64,000 nt of DNA. It comes from Cololabis saira. Its lineage: Eukaryota > Chordata > Actinopteri > Beloniformes > Belonidae. The notes under the pieces were generated by a model that was not told the origin of the DNA, did no database searches, and worked only from the letters and a program-made list of their open reading frames with translations. Position 1 is the stretch's first letter. The number at the start of each line of letters is the position of its first letter. The translations under genes were made by a program, and so were the position numbers. The stretch lies in contig NC_084587.1 in NCBI RefSeq assembly GCF_033807715.1, positions 14,673,517 through 14,737,516 on the forward strand, in the 5' to 3' direction. This document shows positions 22,961-35,819 of this stretch, one piece after another.

Positions 22961-25085
22961 TCATTCAACTGGCGGGTCAGCACGTCTTTCTGGCTCCGGG
23001 CCAAAGGGACCACGACCTTAAGAGGAGAGGTCTGCAGCGTGGTCCGGCCGGAGGATCAGCGAGGATCCACGGCGCTGCATCCCTCTCTCCCCTTTTTACT
23101 TCTCTTCTCTCCAACTCCCATCGGTGAAAAGCTGGATCTTTGGCTCAGGGCCAAGGTCCCATCTTCCTTTCTCCCCCCGGCTGGGGGGAGGTGTAAGGCC
23201 CCCCCCATCAGATTGGGCCGCTCCGTTGGACCTGCAGTCCGTTGAAGCCGCAGTGCGCGGAGCCGCTCCCATCAACTCTTGGTCTCAACTTTTCATCCGG
23301 AGCCCCGACTCCTGCTTCACGTGTCCCCGGTCCCTGGGAGCTGGAAAGGGGGGGGAAGCCGCTTCGAAGCTCGGCCCCGGCCCAGGGTGAGACCCCGTTT
23401 CCTCTTTCCTAACTTCTCTCTCCGTCTGAGTTTCTCTGAAAGGACCTGTGGACAGCCTGCCCCGCGCAGAACCGAGACGCATCCCGCCGCCCCGTCCGGG
23501 GCCACGCGCTCACTCAGCCCGACGGGCACCCGCACTCTGAAGAAGTGGGCCGGCCCTGCGCGCACCCGAGACGCGCACCCGAGACGACGTGATAGCCTCT
23601 GGACCAGCCTCCGACCAAAGACCCGGCAGGAACCCCTGATCGGCACCTGGAGACCCGAGGAGGCGTGAGGTTTTGAGACCTGTGTGTATGAGTTTAACTG
23701 GGAGTGTTACAGAGCTAAATCTGTGGTCAGAGCTGAAATTACATCAGCATCATTATCATGACTGTTGTCATTAATTTGTAGTCACTACTTTCTGCTAGTC
23801 ATTCATGTTTTAAAGCGCTGTTTTCTGCCGTAGTCACGTTTAAAACACCGGGAGTAACATCCGGTCTAGATCTGCACGTGGCGTGGTTACAGTCCCGCCA
23901 TCTTTAAAATACCCCGGCTTCTTTAAACACCGCAGCCATGTTTTAAACCGTACATGTTCGTGATATCATTTTTATTATTGCTTTGATTTCTTTTTCCCAT
24001 TCCATGCATTTAACTTTCATTTCATTTTTATTGATTGTTGTTTTCCCAGTTAATTAATTGTTTTATAATACTTAAGTTCTGCCATCAGGTTTATTTGGGG
24101 TGTTGCGTTTATCATCTTTTGACACCTGTATGTAAATAAATCCTGATTGATTTTTAATGAGTGGTTGTTGTTATTTCATACAAGATTTGGTCACAATTGA
24201 TTTGTTTAAAGCAGAACCAGTGCTCGGATCTCACACCTTCAACTGTTATTTTGTAAGTGATGGTAAGATTTGCTGTTATGCAGGATAATTCAAATCATAT
24301 GAGACTGATTTTCTGCTGTTTAGTTATCATTTTCCTCCGGAGTAAGGCCCGGGGGTGGTGCCCCGACGAGAATTATTATCATTTTGATAATTCAATTTGA
24401 TAAATAGTCCACTTTATTAATTATTAATAATTCTTTAATAGAATTATCATTAGCCTTCGATAACTGGACAGCCAAGCTACCTGAGTTGCACAACATCTTT
24501 GTTTGAGAACTAATATACTTTTCTTTTTTTTTAAGACTCTCCATGTGTTCAGACTGAACTTTTTAATGACTCGGACTCTGGTGACGACGGGTGACTCAAC
24601 ACTGGCCTCAGTGTTAGAACTGCATGGGTAAGTTCAGGGTCAGGGTCCTGGATGAAGGATGAAGCCTCTTCCTTGTCTTGACATCTGATTCTTCCACCTT
24701 CTCCAGCATCCAGGTTAAGATACCAGCAGAGGATCTGATTACTGGCCTGACACACGTGATGGTGGTTCAGACTTGATTTCATGTACAGTATATTAGATTT
24801 TCATGACAGAAATGCAGAAACAGAGAAGGTTAATGCTACCAGCTTCTGACACCAAGGATGTATTTACCCTTAAAAAACAAAACGTATATATTTTTTCTGA
24901 CTGAACCTTTCTTTGGTCGCTCTTTGGTTGCTCAGGTGTCTTAACATTATCTGAATGCACTTTTTCTCTGTTTCAGGCGACATGAATCTCAGCAATGAGA
25001 TTCAAAGTACTCACTGAATGTAGACTTATCCAAGATGCCAGCGTTCGATCGATACCACAAGTAAAAATAAATAAATAAAGCACAT
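22960..25085 (+). other. Possible non-coding transcription unit
   Basis: Downstream of the promoter-like block, open frames through the GC-rich part (to 23668) show no known domain and look compositional. A donor-like CCAGGGTGAGAC is at about 23387. A good acceptor TTTCTCTGTTTCAG precedes about 100 bp ending in AATAAATAAATAAAG at 25068-25080. A separate AATAAA is at 24134. These would fit a short spliced or unspliced non-coding RNA. It is equally possible that part of this is a solo LTR. No snoRNA or tRNA was identified. Confidence 0.25.
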
Positions 25086-26500
25086 TAACGCCTACAAGCA
25101 GTCTGAAAATTCATGTGTTTGGACATGCTGACCTAAACTGGAACAGAGCACTGCTACGACTTGTTTTGTAAAGGTGGAATTTTGATTTGCTTTTGCTTGA
25201 AAGAACCTGTTTTCATGACTATTTATAAGCCGCAAAAAGATGCCCAACAACAATCCAACCCAAAACTCCATCAGAGTTCCCTCTAAAGAAATAAAAGCTT
25301 GTGGAAGTCGTGAAAATAGACGAGCCGACAACTTCTCACGGTGCGGACACAGAAGCGTGTGTCCCTTTATGAAATCCACCAGTTAACTGAAACTAAACGT
25401 TAAGAAGCTCGCGCTTCCCATCACAGAACTAACTGACTCCAAAAACGTCACCGTACTTAGAGGGACCGTAACACATTAAACACATAGACCAAAACACTAG
25501 TAACAACATAAATTATAACCTGAATAAACGCTGTATGGTAATGCTGTGACTAACATCTCTATGCAGGTGAATTATGTACACATCACTATGAATGATAAAG
25601 ACACTACAAGCTGCTGTTTCCAAAGACATCATTTTAAAAACATAGCATAAGCAGTGAATATGAAATTGTCAAAAGTAACCAGACTCATGGAAACTGAAAT
25701 TAGCTGCCTTATTAGTCTGAATAGTTTCTAGTTTATTTGTAACTATCAACTCCTCCACCTGCAAAGAAAAACTGTAGCGGTTTTTATGTGAAGAAATAAA
25801 TCACAAATCAAAGTTCTTATCCCCTCGCTGAAAAACTGGTGGGCATTCTGATGGCAGAAAAGCCCTTTAGAGGGGTAAAGGTTACATTTTAATGATGGTT
25901 TTCTTCAACTGAGTTTCAGTATGGATGCGACTCGAGGGCACAGGTTCCCTCTCGTCATTGAGAATGTTCCTGCCAGCCACTTCCGATCCTCCAATTCAGA
26001 CATCAAAATACGTCTCCATTCAAAATATAGCTCCAGAGCTACCAGCTGGTGTTCCCCTGAATGTCTCATTTCCATGAGAGGTGGAGGTAAAAACATGTTC
26101 ACATTAGCAGCTGCGCTTTGAAACATTGAATGTTTCATCAAAGTAGCTTCCAGATGAACAAAAGTAAGCGATCTTGTTCTAATGAGGAACTTTCTAACAC
26201 ATGTAACACATTTAATGACTAATTTAAATGCTTGAAAAAGGTTCCTTTAGTCTTGCTGCTGCATCCATACATGCAGCTTGTCAAATAATTTCTTATTTTT
26301 TGAATTTCAACTTGGGTCTTAAATAGATTTTTATTGGATTCTATTATGGACCCAATCAAAATGATCCAAGATCATGAAGTCAGAATGAATGAACAAACAA
26401 TTTGGGTCCATTTTTTAGCTCCCCCTTTGCTCTGAAGCTCCTAAATAAGTTCTCCTAATCATGTCATTACTTTACATAGGTATACATACATGTGGTATAC
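25086..26500. other. No gene recognised
   Basis: AT-rich sequence with only short open frames on either strand (the longest is under 100 codons and without motifs). Confidence 0.35.
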
Positions 26501-26519
26501 ATACATAGGTAATTTCTTT

Positions 26520-27765
26520 CCCAAACCTGCTTGATGTACGACGTCAGTTGCTCAACGGTCCGGGTCTCCGTTGTTGTATATTTCTGCGGTTCCAAATATG
26601 GCCACATATATTCAATTTGAGACGTAGCTTAGATGGCAGCATATGTTGCTCCAAACCATGCATGTACCCTTCAGCATTAATGGTTCCTTAACAGATGTGC
26701 ACGTTACCCATGATGCCATGGGCACTAACACACCCCAATACCATCACAGATGCTGGCTTTTGAACTTCACCCTGACAACAACATGGATGGTCCTTTTTTT
26801 TTCTTCCTATTTAGCCTGAAGGACATAACATACATGATTTAAAAAAAAAAAGAAAATGATTTGAAATGTGCAGGCATCAGTTCACAGCACACGCTTCATC
26901 TTTACATCTGTCCATCTCAGATGAGCTCGGGCCCAAAGCAGCTGGCGGCATTTCTTGGAGTTGTTTGTTTATGGCTTTCACTTTGCATGGCAGAGTTTTA
27001 ACTGACACTTGTAGATGCAAACAAACAGCAAAGTGTGAGCTGACCATGGTTTTCTGAGGGGTGTCTGAGCCCACGTGGTAATATACTGTACCGAATGATG
27101 TTGGTTTTTAATGCAATGGGAGCAAGTCTCCAAATTCTCTGAATCCTTTAGACCAGGGGTCGGCAACCCGCGGCTCTAGAGCCGCATGCAGCTCTTTAGC
27201 GCCGCCCTAGTGGCTCCTGGGGCTTTTTCAAAGATTTTTGATTTTTTTTCCCTTTTTTTTCTTCTTTTTTTCTTTTTTTCATTTTTTTCTTCTTTTTTTC
27301 TTTTTTTTCTTCTTTTTTAATTTTTTCTTCTTTTTTTCCTTTTTTTCTCTTTTTTTCTTCCTTTTTCCTTACCTTTTTAATCTCGAAATTTTGACTTTTT
27401 TCTCGGCATTTCGACTTTTTTCTCGACATTTGACTTTTTTCTCGAGATTGTACTTCAACATTAATCTCAACATTTCCACTTTTTTCTCGACATTTCGACT
27501 TTTTTCTCGAAGTACATAATGAAAAAATAAATATTCCCCCAGTTATAACTAATATAGATACATGCAGCATGTGTTGCCTCCATTCTTAGGCTTATACAAG
27601 ACTTTTCATTTTTTGCGGCTCCAGACATATTTGTTTTTTGTGTTTTTGGTCCAATATGACTCTTTCAACATTTTGGGTTGCAGACCCCTGCTTTAGACTG
27701 TAATGGATAAAATTCCTACCTTCTTGAAATTGTAGCTTGAGAAACATTGTTCTTAAACTTTTAAT
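26520..27765 (-). mobile_element. Decayed DNA transposon, class uncertain
   Basis: Blocks such as CCAAACCATGCATGTACCCT (26654-26673), CAGATGAGCTCGGGCCCAAA (26919-26938) and GAGAAACATTGTTCTTAAAC (27740-27759) look like a teleost interspersed element whose transposase would be read from the minus strand. Many stops interrupt all frames. The hAT copy at 27154-27690 is inserted in it. Confidence 0.4.
27154..27690 (+). mobile_element. hAT MITE, copy 2 (CAGGGGTCGGCAACCC family)
   Basis: It begins CAGGGGTCGGCAACCCGCGG and ends GGTTGCAGACCCCTG, with a perfect 8-bp duplication CTTTAGAC (27146-27153 and 27691-27698). Inside are T-rich runs and about six TTTTTTCTCGACATTTCGAC-like units. It is non-coding; the polylysine and polyphenylalanine frames are compositional. 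Confidence 0.93.
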
Positions 27766-28806
27766 TATCTCTAGTTTACAAATCCAAATACATCTAATGC
27801 GTAAATCCAGGTAATGTCCTTAAAAATTAGCGCCGGAGTCGTGGACCCGAGTTCTGCAAGTCCTCTAAACACTAATATGATAACACTGCTGACTGCTGGC
27901 TGGGCAGATATTCATGTACACAGCTGCGAGGTTCACAACCACACTGATCTCCTTCACCACTAACACACGACGAAAACTGTCAGTATTCCCACATCTAAGA
28001 GTGAACATCACAACATTAATACTGAATATTACATATGAATCAGATAAAAGAAATTAAAACAGATCAGTGCATGAGACTCGTGTGCGCAGTCACCGCTTGG
28101 TTTTTACGTTTACACCAAACATGACGTCCACACGGTACTTTTATCCTTGAAAGAAAATCCACATGCTTTGGCAAATATGTGCCGAACTGCTTTATACCCA
28201 ACTGAGTGGAAAGTTCAGATTTTTTAGCATTTACTGATTCAGCTTGGCCTTTTAGGTTAATTAAAGCAGTTTCGTTGTAAGAGCTTTAATTAAAGTCAGA
28301 GATATCGGTCGTAACCTTTAATCGATAGAGTTAACCTTTAAATTGTTTAGATTCTGGTTCCACTCGGGACATCGTGTGAAGGTGAATACAACTATAGATG
28401 TCCCTAGCTCACATCCATCCCTGCACCTGAACTCTTGTGATCGTACTCCGAAGACCGCTAGGATGACATCACACTCAGGGAAGTCAGGGGTGTGGTTTGT
28501 GTCTCCTACATATTTTAACATAATGTCAGGATGAGGAAGGAAGAAAATGAGGCACTGGATGCGTTGGCGTTCACTCCAAAACCTACTGTAAGTTCAAACA
28601 TATTTTTCAATCTACGTCAGGCAAATAACGTCCCTCTGTGCTGAGGTGTTTTTGCACCTTCTCACTCTGTATTTAATACTTTCCCCCCTCATCCCAGTGT
28701 CATCCTTCCTCTAAGAAATGGCGTCCATAGAAACAAATGGTGCCAGCGGTGTTAACCGGAGTCAAGTTCTCTTGTCTGACTATGTCTGACTTGGCAATAA
28801 AGTTTT
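27766..28806. other. No gene recognised
   Basis: No long open frame, repeat end or RNA gene is seen. Confidence 0.35.
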
Positions 28807-29615
28807 AGGCTGCGTCCCAATACTCCCCCTCGCCCTCCTTTTCTTCCCTAACCCTAACTTTTGCGCGTTCCCGTGAAGGTAGTGGTGTCCCATTCCTCTT
28901 TTCACCTAGGGGGAGGGGGCATAACGAGGGCTAGGGGCTGAGAATAGCCCCTTCAAATCGAGGGATTTCAGATGCTGACTTGGCGAGTGAGGGGGTATGA
29001 AAATTTCCCAGAATGCTTTTCGTCGTCATTTGCGGACTGAATCAAAAAAAAAAACATGGCGGACATTTCTTATTTTTTTGGGAATAAAATCAATATTTTG
29101 AGTTAGTTTCTGCATAAAAATGCATTTTGATTACATTTCTCGGTGCAAACCAATATTTTACTTTCATAATATTCACTCAGTGAATGTACATAATCCCTTT
29201 TTTGTCCGTTGTTCGCTAAGATCGCGCCGGAATATGGTTACCTAACCACGTAAGCGACGCCGTAGGTTACGTCTATTTAACGCGGACCCAAACTCCGGAG
29301 CCGGCAGACAGAAATCTCTAAATTTCGGAGCAAATTTCTTAACAGGCATAGCTACAACTGTTAGATTTCATCTATTAAACCAACATCTTCCTAAATGATT
29401 TATTTCAGCCAGCGTAATTCTCAACAGAGCTGCGTCCCAGGAGAGAGTTTCTCTCCCGGGATGACGCAGCAGCTTGACCCGGCGGATACGTCTCTTCTCG
29501 GGCTGTGAGCTGAGGCTGCTCCCCGGGGCTGAAATCTCCCCCTTCTTTTTTAGGGGTTAGGGAAGAAAAGAAGGGCGAGTGGAGAAAAGAAGGGGGAGTA
29601 TTGAGATTGGGCCTT
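28807..29615. mobile_element. Non-autonomous DNA element
   Basis: The left end AGGCTGCGTCCCAATACTCC and the right end GGAGTATTGAGATTGGGCCT are imperfect inverted repeats, with matching CCCCCTCGCCC / GGGCGAG subterminal blocks. No transposase is present. The TIR type resembles teleost MITEs, but I cannot fix the superfamily. Confidence 0.55.
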
Positions 29616-29705
29616 ATTCTGATTCTGATTCTGATTTTTAGGTGTCAGAGGAGTCTGAGGTATTTGGGGTATCGGAGGTATCAGAGGTATTTGGGGTATC
29701 AGAGG
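29616..29705 (+). repeat. Short minisatellite
   Basis: Tandem variants of TATCAGAGGTATTTGGGG fill this stretch, and the same motif resumes after 30366. The hAT element 29706-30365 inserted within it. Confidence 0.6.
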
Positions 29706-30365
29706 CACGCCCGCCGATAGGGGGGGACAAACGGGTCTGTTGTCCCGGGCCCAGGGTAGGGGGGGGGGGGGGCCAAGAACTGAAAAAAAAAAATAAAAAA
29801 AAATATTTTCATTAAATTATAGAATCATTTTTCAAAATGTTTCAAAATATGACTATTTGTGGAAAAAATATGTAGTATTTGAGTTACATAAAAGCTTGTT
29901 ATTTGTTTTCTTCCTAATTGTCCTTGTGGTCAAGAACCCCCAACACAAAAATGGTTTGGCCGCTGATCAAAATTTGATGTTATCATTTAATTCAACCATT
30001 AGAATGGTCAAAATGTCCGGTCAGCACAAGTCCGGTGCTCAGAAAAGAAGAGAAAAGAGAAGAAGAAAAGAAGAAAATAGAGGCCTCATAGATTCTCTAC
30101 ACAAATATTTTAAAAAGGGTGGTGATGGTGAAGCTGGAATTAATAAAGTCAGCGTAGAGCAAGGTAAGAAACAGCGCAGCCAACGTTTACCAACCTTGTA
30201 ACTTAACCTAACTGGCTATCTCTAATGTTAACGTCCATTAGCTTGTATAAAAACCTGAAGAGCAGAGGGAGAGGAGAGGAAGAGGGAGAAGGAGAGATCC
30301 GGGCGCAGGGGGGCCCATCTTAGATTATTTTGTCCGGGGCCCCGGCAAGACTGTCAGCCGGCCTG
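29706..30365 (+). mobile_element. hAT Tip100/ZMYM1-like element, deleted
   Basis: The ends CACGCCCGCCGATAG and the inverted CTGTCAGCCGGCCTG are flanked by ATCAGAGG on both sides (29698-29705 and 30366-30373). The flank is a repeat of the same motif, so the duplication alone is weaker proof here. The coding part keeps only a transposase N-terminus (next entry). Confidence 0.75.
30013..30201 (+). pseudogene. ZMYM1-like hAT transposase N-terminal fragment
   Basis: From ATG 30013 the frame reads MSGQHKSGAQKRREKRRRKE, then LHKYFKKGGDGE, and stops at 30199-30201. Full-length relatives continue with a TTF-type zinc finger and the hAT catalytic and dimerisation domains. None of that is present. It shares only its general type with the fragment at 19925. 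Confidence 0.75.
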
Positions 30366-30699
30366 ATCAGAGGTATCAGAGGTATCGGAGGTCCTTCAGA
30401 AGAGTGCGTGAGTCTTGTGTGTGCAGTCACCGTTTGGTTTTTAGAGGTGTCACAGGTATCTGAGGTGTCACAACTGTACAGAAACAAGTGGAGGCAAGAC
30501 GTCTGACAGGCTGCAATGTTTGCTTTTGATGAATATCAAGCTGTTGTTTTTTTTATCATTTACCATCTTGAAAAGGCTTGATGGGATGTTACCCTGCATT
30601 TCTTGGTTTCGTGGCATAACTGCCTACAATACAGCTCAGGTATTCTGCTCCCTGAAAACAATGTTGTTAAATGAAGCTCTAATAAAAGCAGAGCACATT

Positions 30700-31240
30700 T
30701 AAGCAAAAAGGCAATTTAAGGTGCTTTACATAATAAATATATGAAGAGTGAGGAGGAGGGGAAAAAGAGTAAGGAAAAGTTGGATTAAAACTATACACTT
30801 GAGTATGAAAATGAACATTGTTTAAAGTTAAATTCGGAATAGTTTAAATAATTCAGTCAAAGGCAGCTGTAACAAATGAGTTTTTAACCTTGATTTAAGA
30901 GTTTTTCAGCATTAATGCAGTTTTGTGAAAGTTTGTTCCAGATCGGTGGAGCATAAGAGCTGAATTCTGCTTCTCCATGTTTGGTTCTGATTCTGGGGAG
31001 ACGGAGCAGACCTGAACCAGAAGACCGGAGAGGTCTGGATGGTTGATTTGGGGGTAAAAACTCCCCTAGTGGCAGAAAAACCTTAGGCCAAACAGTTGCA
31101 AGGAAAAAGTCCCCTTTAAGGGGGAAGAAACGTTGCGCAGGACCAGGCTATTAAGGGGGACCCTGCTGCTGAAGGCCAGCTGGGCAGAGCAGGAAAAAGG
31201 TCACCAGACAGAAAATGAAGCACAGAGAAAGGAGAGGAGC
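30700..31240 (-). mobile_element. L2-like LINE 3' end
   Basis: On the minus strand GLLRLPRIRTKHGEAEFSSY then APPIWNKLSQ (about 31040-30905) is an L2-type ORF2 C-terminal block. Upstream of it on the minus strand (plus 31070-31140) lies a UTR-like block with CTTAAAGGGGACTTTTTCC, similar to 11945-11966. The order suggests rearrangement or two fused copies. Confidence 0.6.
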
Positions 31241-31544
31241 AGATTTATTGTCAAAGGTACAAAAGACAAGATATTACTATAAATAATCCTGAGCAGGAGA
31301 ACTAAGAGTTCTATGTACATATGACTGACAGCTGACGACTATATAAACAGGTGTAGACAGCAGACACTGAGGTGGTCAGTGGGGGGCCTGCAGGTCAGGG
31401 TGTCTGCAGATATCCAACAGAGACATATAGACAGACAGGTTAGGAAAATGATGCAAGTAATGTAAAATGGACTTGTGGAAAATGTTACTGTTGCTTGACC
31501 CAGTTAGCTGTTTGACAGACGGCCTCAGTTTTAGGAAACCTGGC

Positions 31545-31640
31545 AACTCTTAAATATTTTCCACTTGTGAATAATCTTTCTAACTGCGGAATAACGGAGT
31601 TAAAATTATTTGGAAATGGCCTTTCAATCTTTCTGAGATT
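31545..31640 (-). repeat. Interspersed repeat fragment
   Basis: AACTCTTAAATATTTTCCAC and the following 70 bases are a diverged copy of 36235-36345. It is part of an older DNA transposon family. Confidence 0.45.
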
Positions 31641-31656
31641 GATAGACAGGACACAG

Positions 31657-32172
<516 letters not shown>

Positions 32173-32209
32173 AAAACTGGACAACCCCTTTATGACACCT
32201 CTCTAAAGC

Positions 32210-32634
32210 CCCCCCCCCCCCCCCCAACAGGCAGTCCTGGAAGTCGCCTAGGACAAGTTGGCCAAGCTCACGCTAACCTATGATGCTAATCAATATCAAT
32301 ATTGATTTAAATTCATTCAGATCAATTCACGGTTCAAGTGTGTTGTAAATGTCGTCAACGAAATCCTCCAGATGATCCAAATCAGAGATGAAATCCAGTT
32401 TAGGGTTTTCATCCAGAAAGGAAAATTTTAAAAAAGCAAACAAAAAATGGAATAAACTTCGGAGAATGTGAGAAAAGAAGGGAAAGGTTTGTTGCTTTCT
32501 AGCAGCGGGAGGCTGCTATGTTGCATCACGGTGGCATCAGAGCTTCAACTTCCCTAACATGTGCTGCAGGATTAAGATGCATATATATATATATATATAT
32601 TTATGTCATGGATAAAGCTTTTACCAAATCATGG
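32210..32634. other. No gene recognised
   Basis: It contains an 18-base poly-C run (about 32210-32227) and a short (AT)n (32581-32600). Nothing else is identifiable. Confidence 0.4.
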
Positions 32635-33145
32635 TACACTGTAAAACCTAACAGTGCATCTTAATAACAGAAGTAAGTTGAAATAACTTTGGAAAAAGTT
32701 GTGGTCACTCATTGCCATCAGTTAAAGGAGCTTGAGGCTCCTTTTAAGAAATGAGACTCTCTAGCGCCACCCTTCACCACGACGGCCGTTGGGGGTACTG
32801 CAGCCAACAGTGAAGCCAGCACGGGAGAACGGGGAGAACGCACATGCAGCGTCATGTGACGTCACATCCGCAGGACAGCGCGGGAAATTCGGGACCGAAT
32901 TGCAGCACATTTTGCAGCACACAGCCTGTTCAAGGCAACAGAGAGATACAGTAGAGGGCTCATTCTTTTTGGTTTGGAACGCTTCATCTGACATTATTAC
33001 TAGAAAACTTAAAATGTATACGGATTTTTTTCATAAATCTTGCCACAATCCGGCCTCAAGCTCCTTTAATAAACTTAAATAGTTTTACGCAATCGGTTTC
33101 CTCAAACCGCTTGAGTTCAACTAACTTATCAGGTTTTACAGTGTA
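32635..33145. mobile_element. MITE with TACACTGTAAAACCT ends, hosting a second MITE
   Basis: TACACTGTAAAACCTAACAG on the left and AGGTTTTACAGTGTA on the right are inverted. The element at 32726-33065 is inserted in it. Confidence 0.6.
32726..33065. mobile_element. TTAA-flanked MITE
   Basis: The ends AGGAGCTTGAGGC and the inverted GCCTCAAGCTCCT are flanked by TTAA (32722-32725 and 33066-33069), a piggyBac-type target. No transposase is present. The GC-rich core includes TGTGACGTCACA near 32856. Confidence 0.75.
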
Positions 33146-33454
33146 CTAACCATTGTAGTGGCTATTTGTCTCCAACAACTAATTCAAACGGCCACCGAGA
33201 GGCACCAGGTAAACGTTTCTATCGCAGGTCAGGTAGGATCCACAGGATGGAATGAGGCAATTGTTGAAATGTTGGCTCTAATTCTGCTTTCAGGCTGATA
33301 CTGAAGCTGTTTGACGCTGGTCAAAACCACACACCTTCCCCGGTGCCTGCTGACTTCCCATTGTGCTCTAATCAATTAAGTAACATCAGCTGTGCCAAAT
33401 TGCCCACCACCTTTCAAAATAAAAGCATATAGCCGCAACTCAAATAGACTAAAA

Positions 33455-33982
33455 CAGGGGTCGGCAACCCGCGGCTCTAGAGCCGCATGCGGCTCTTTAG
33501 CGCCGCCCTAGTGGCTCCTGGAGCTTTTTCAAAAATGTTTGACCTTTTTTTCCCTTTTTTCCTTTTTTTCTTCTTTTTTTCCCTTTTCTTCTTTTTTTCC
33601 CTTTTTTTCTTCCTTTTTAATCTCAACATTTCGACATTTTTCACGAAACTTTGACTATTTCCTTGACATTTAAACTTTTTTCTCAACATTTCGACTTTTT
33701 TCTCGAAATTTTGACTTTTTTCTAAACATTTCAACTTTTTCTCGACATTTTGACTTTTTTCTCGACATTTCGACTTTTTTCTCAACATTTCAACTTTTTT
33801 CTCGAAGTGCATAATGACAAAAAAAAATCTTCCCCCAGTTATAACTAGATACATGCAGCATGTGTTGCCTTCATTCTAAGGCTTATAAAAGACTTTTCAT
33901 TTTTTGCGGCTCCAGACATATTTGTTTTTTGCGTTTTTGGTCCAATATGGCTCTTTTAACAATTTTGGGTTGCCGACCCCTG
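33455..33982 (+). mobile_element. hAT MITE, copy 3 (CAGGGGTCGGCAACCC family)
   Basis: It begins CAGGGGTCGGCAACCCGCGG and ends GGGTTGCCGACCCCTG, with a perfect duplication GACTAAAA (33447-33454 and 33983-33990). The internal minisatellite has about nine TTTTTTCTCGACATTTCGAC-like units. Confidence 0.94.
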
Positions 33983-34024
33983 GACTAAAACAATAAGACT
34001 GACTGAACTAATTATGCAAAACAA

Positions 34025-34395
34025 ACACAAAGAAACCTTGGTGTTTTGTTTGACAAAGACATATCATTAGAACGCCACTCAAAACAGCTGATGAGGAACT
34101 GTTTTTACCAACAGTTGTTTCAAAAAATGATCTTGAGCTAATTGTTCATGCCTTTGTGTCGTCTCATTTGGATCACTGCAACAGTTTTCTTGTTTTCTTG
34201 CTTAAACAAGAAAGAACTGTCTCGTCTTCAGCAAGTCCAAAATGATCGATCTCCCGCTGTCTCTACGTTCTCTGGACTCAAGAGCTTTTAAGAGCAAACT
34301 TAAAACCCACCTGTTTTAATTTTGAGAAGCACCTTGTGACATGCCATTGTCTATGAAAGGTGCTATATAAATACACTTTACTTACTTTACTTACT
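34025..34395 (+). mobile_element. L2-like LINE fragment
   Basis: The plus strand encodes NLGVLFDKDISLERHSKQL, then ELIVHAFVSSHLDHCNSFL and FKSKLKTHLF. A 3' end follows with GAAGCACCTTGTGACATGCC and a CTTA tail. Frames shift within it, so it is a fossil. Confidence 0.7.
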
Positions 34396-35046
34396 TACAA
34401 AGACATTGAAAACACAACATACAGTAGCAAGAACACTTACTGTAACTGAATAGCGCCCACACACCACTATACTCCACATATATTGAACAAACTCCCAGAA
34501 AACTGCGGGAACGATGAAACCCTCAGTTCCTTTAAGTCAAGGTTAAAAACTAATTTGCTTACACCTGCCTTTGAATGAATTATTTAAGCTATTCTGAATT
34601 TAAATGTCAACAATGTTAATTTCAGTAATACACCGTAATTCTAGTTCAAGTCTAACCTTTCCTTATTATGCAGCTGCACGATGAGGATGTCCGTGAGCTC
34701 CCCGTCCCCAGAGCCGTCATAAATCAGCACATTACACAACCCTGATCTGCAAGTGGGTATTAAAATGACAGACCACGGCTTTGCAGGGAACCTCACTCGG
34801 GTCATTAACAAGCTGAAGAGCCTCACACGGAGGTTCTTGAGCTGTCAGCCAACACAACAGCAGGAGCAGAGGAGGGACACTGCGGGTCATATTTGAACAC
34901 GAGCTCTTCATGCAGAGTGATAGTAAAGGGGTCTAATCTAAAACAACGGGACTGTCGTTTGGAGTCAGCCCCCAGTGGTCACCAGAGGAACTGCAACTAA
35001 ACGTGCTTCCTGCTTGGAGATGTAGCCCCTTGGTGTTAGGATAAAG
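34396..35046. other. No gene recognised
   Basis: A short LINE-like remnant near 34480-34575 (TCAAGGTTAAAAACTAATTT) is possible. Otherwise nothing. Confidence 0.3.
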
Positions 35047-35749
35047 CAGAGGTGTCAAGTAACAAAGTACAAATACTTCGTTACCTCACTTAAGTAGAAA
35101 TTTGAGTTATCTATACTTCACTGGAATAATTATTTTTCAGACGACTTTTTACTTTTACTCCTTACATTTTCACGCAATTATCTGTACTTTTTACTCCTTA
35201 CATTTTAAAAACAGACTCGTTACTCTATTTCATTTCGGCCTTTAAACAAAAAACTATCCAGTTAAATTGCTTCATCCGGATAGAGTGAAAGTGGTTGTGG
35301 TTGTTTCAGATGTTCTTGTCCAGTTTTGTTCTTACATCCGTTCCCTCAGATTCCTGCAACTAAACTTGGATGTACATTCCAATAAACATTAGGATAAATG
35401 ATAACATGCCTCTGAAGTTTGACTTTTTGCACCATTACAATACTTATAGGCAACTAGTCATCATATCTCCTGCTCTCTGAAACACATGTTAATGCTCAAT
35501 AGTACACATATATAGTTCTTTAATATATTTGCATTATACTAAGATGCATTCATTTACAATGGCTTTTGTCCTTAATGGCTTTCCCCCCCCCTTACATTAC
35601 TTTTATACTTTAAGTAGTTTTGAAACCAGTACTTTTATACTTTTACTTGAGTAAAAAACTTGAGTTTTATACTTCAACTTCTACAGGAGTCTTTTTAAAC
35701 TCTAGTAATTCTACCTGAGTAATGAATGTGAATACTTTTGACACCTCTG
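35047..35749 (-). mobile_element. hAT MITE (CAGAGGTGTCAA ends), copy 1
   Basis: The ends CAGAGGTGTCAAGTAACAAA and TTTTGACACCTCTG are inverted. Flanks GGATAAAG and GAATAAAG differ at one base. The copy at 52168-52867 is highly similar over its whole length. The interior is rich in TACTTTTACT motifs and is non-coding. Confidence 0.85.
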
Positions 35750-35819
35750 GAATAAAGTAAATACGACTTCAGACAAACTGAGAAAACCTTTTTGCTGTGC
35801 AATTATTCATTTACCGTAA

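Noticed and set aside
24240..24310. Possible C/D snoRNA (GTGATGGT ... CTGA) downstream of the promoter-like block
   Set aside because: The C box is imperfect and no terminal stem is evident.
24340..24400. GGTGCCCCGACGAGAAT as a retroviral primer-binding site after an LTR
   Set aside because: No TG...CA LTR borders or target duplication could be defined and no gag or pol frame follows.
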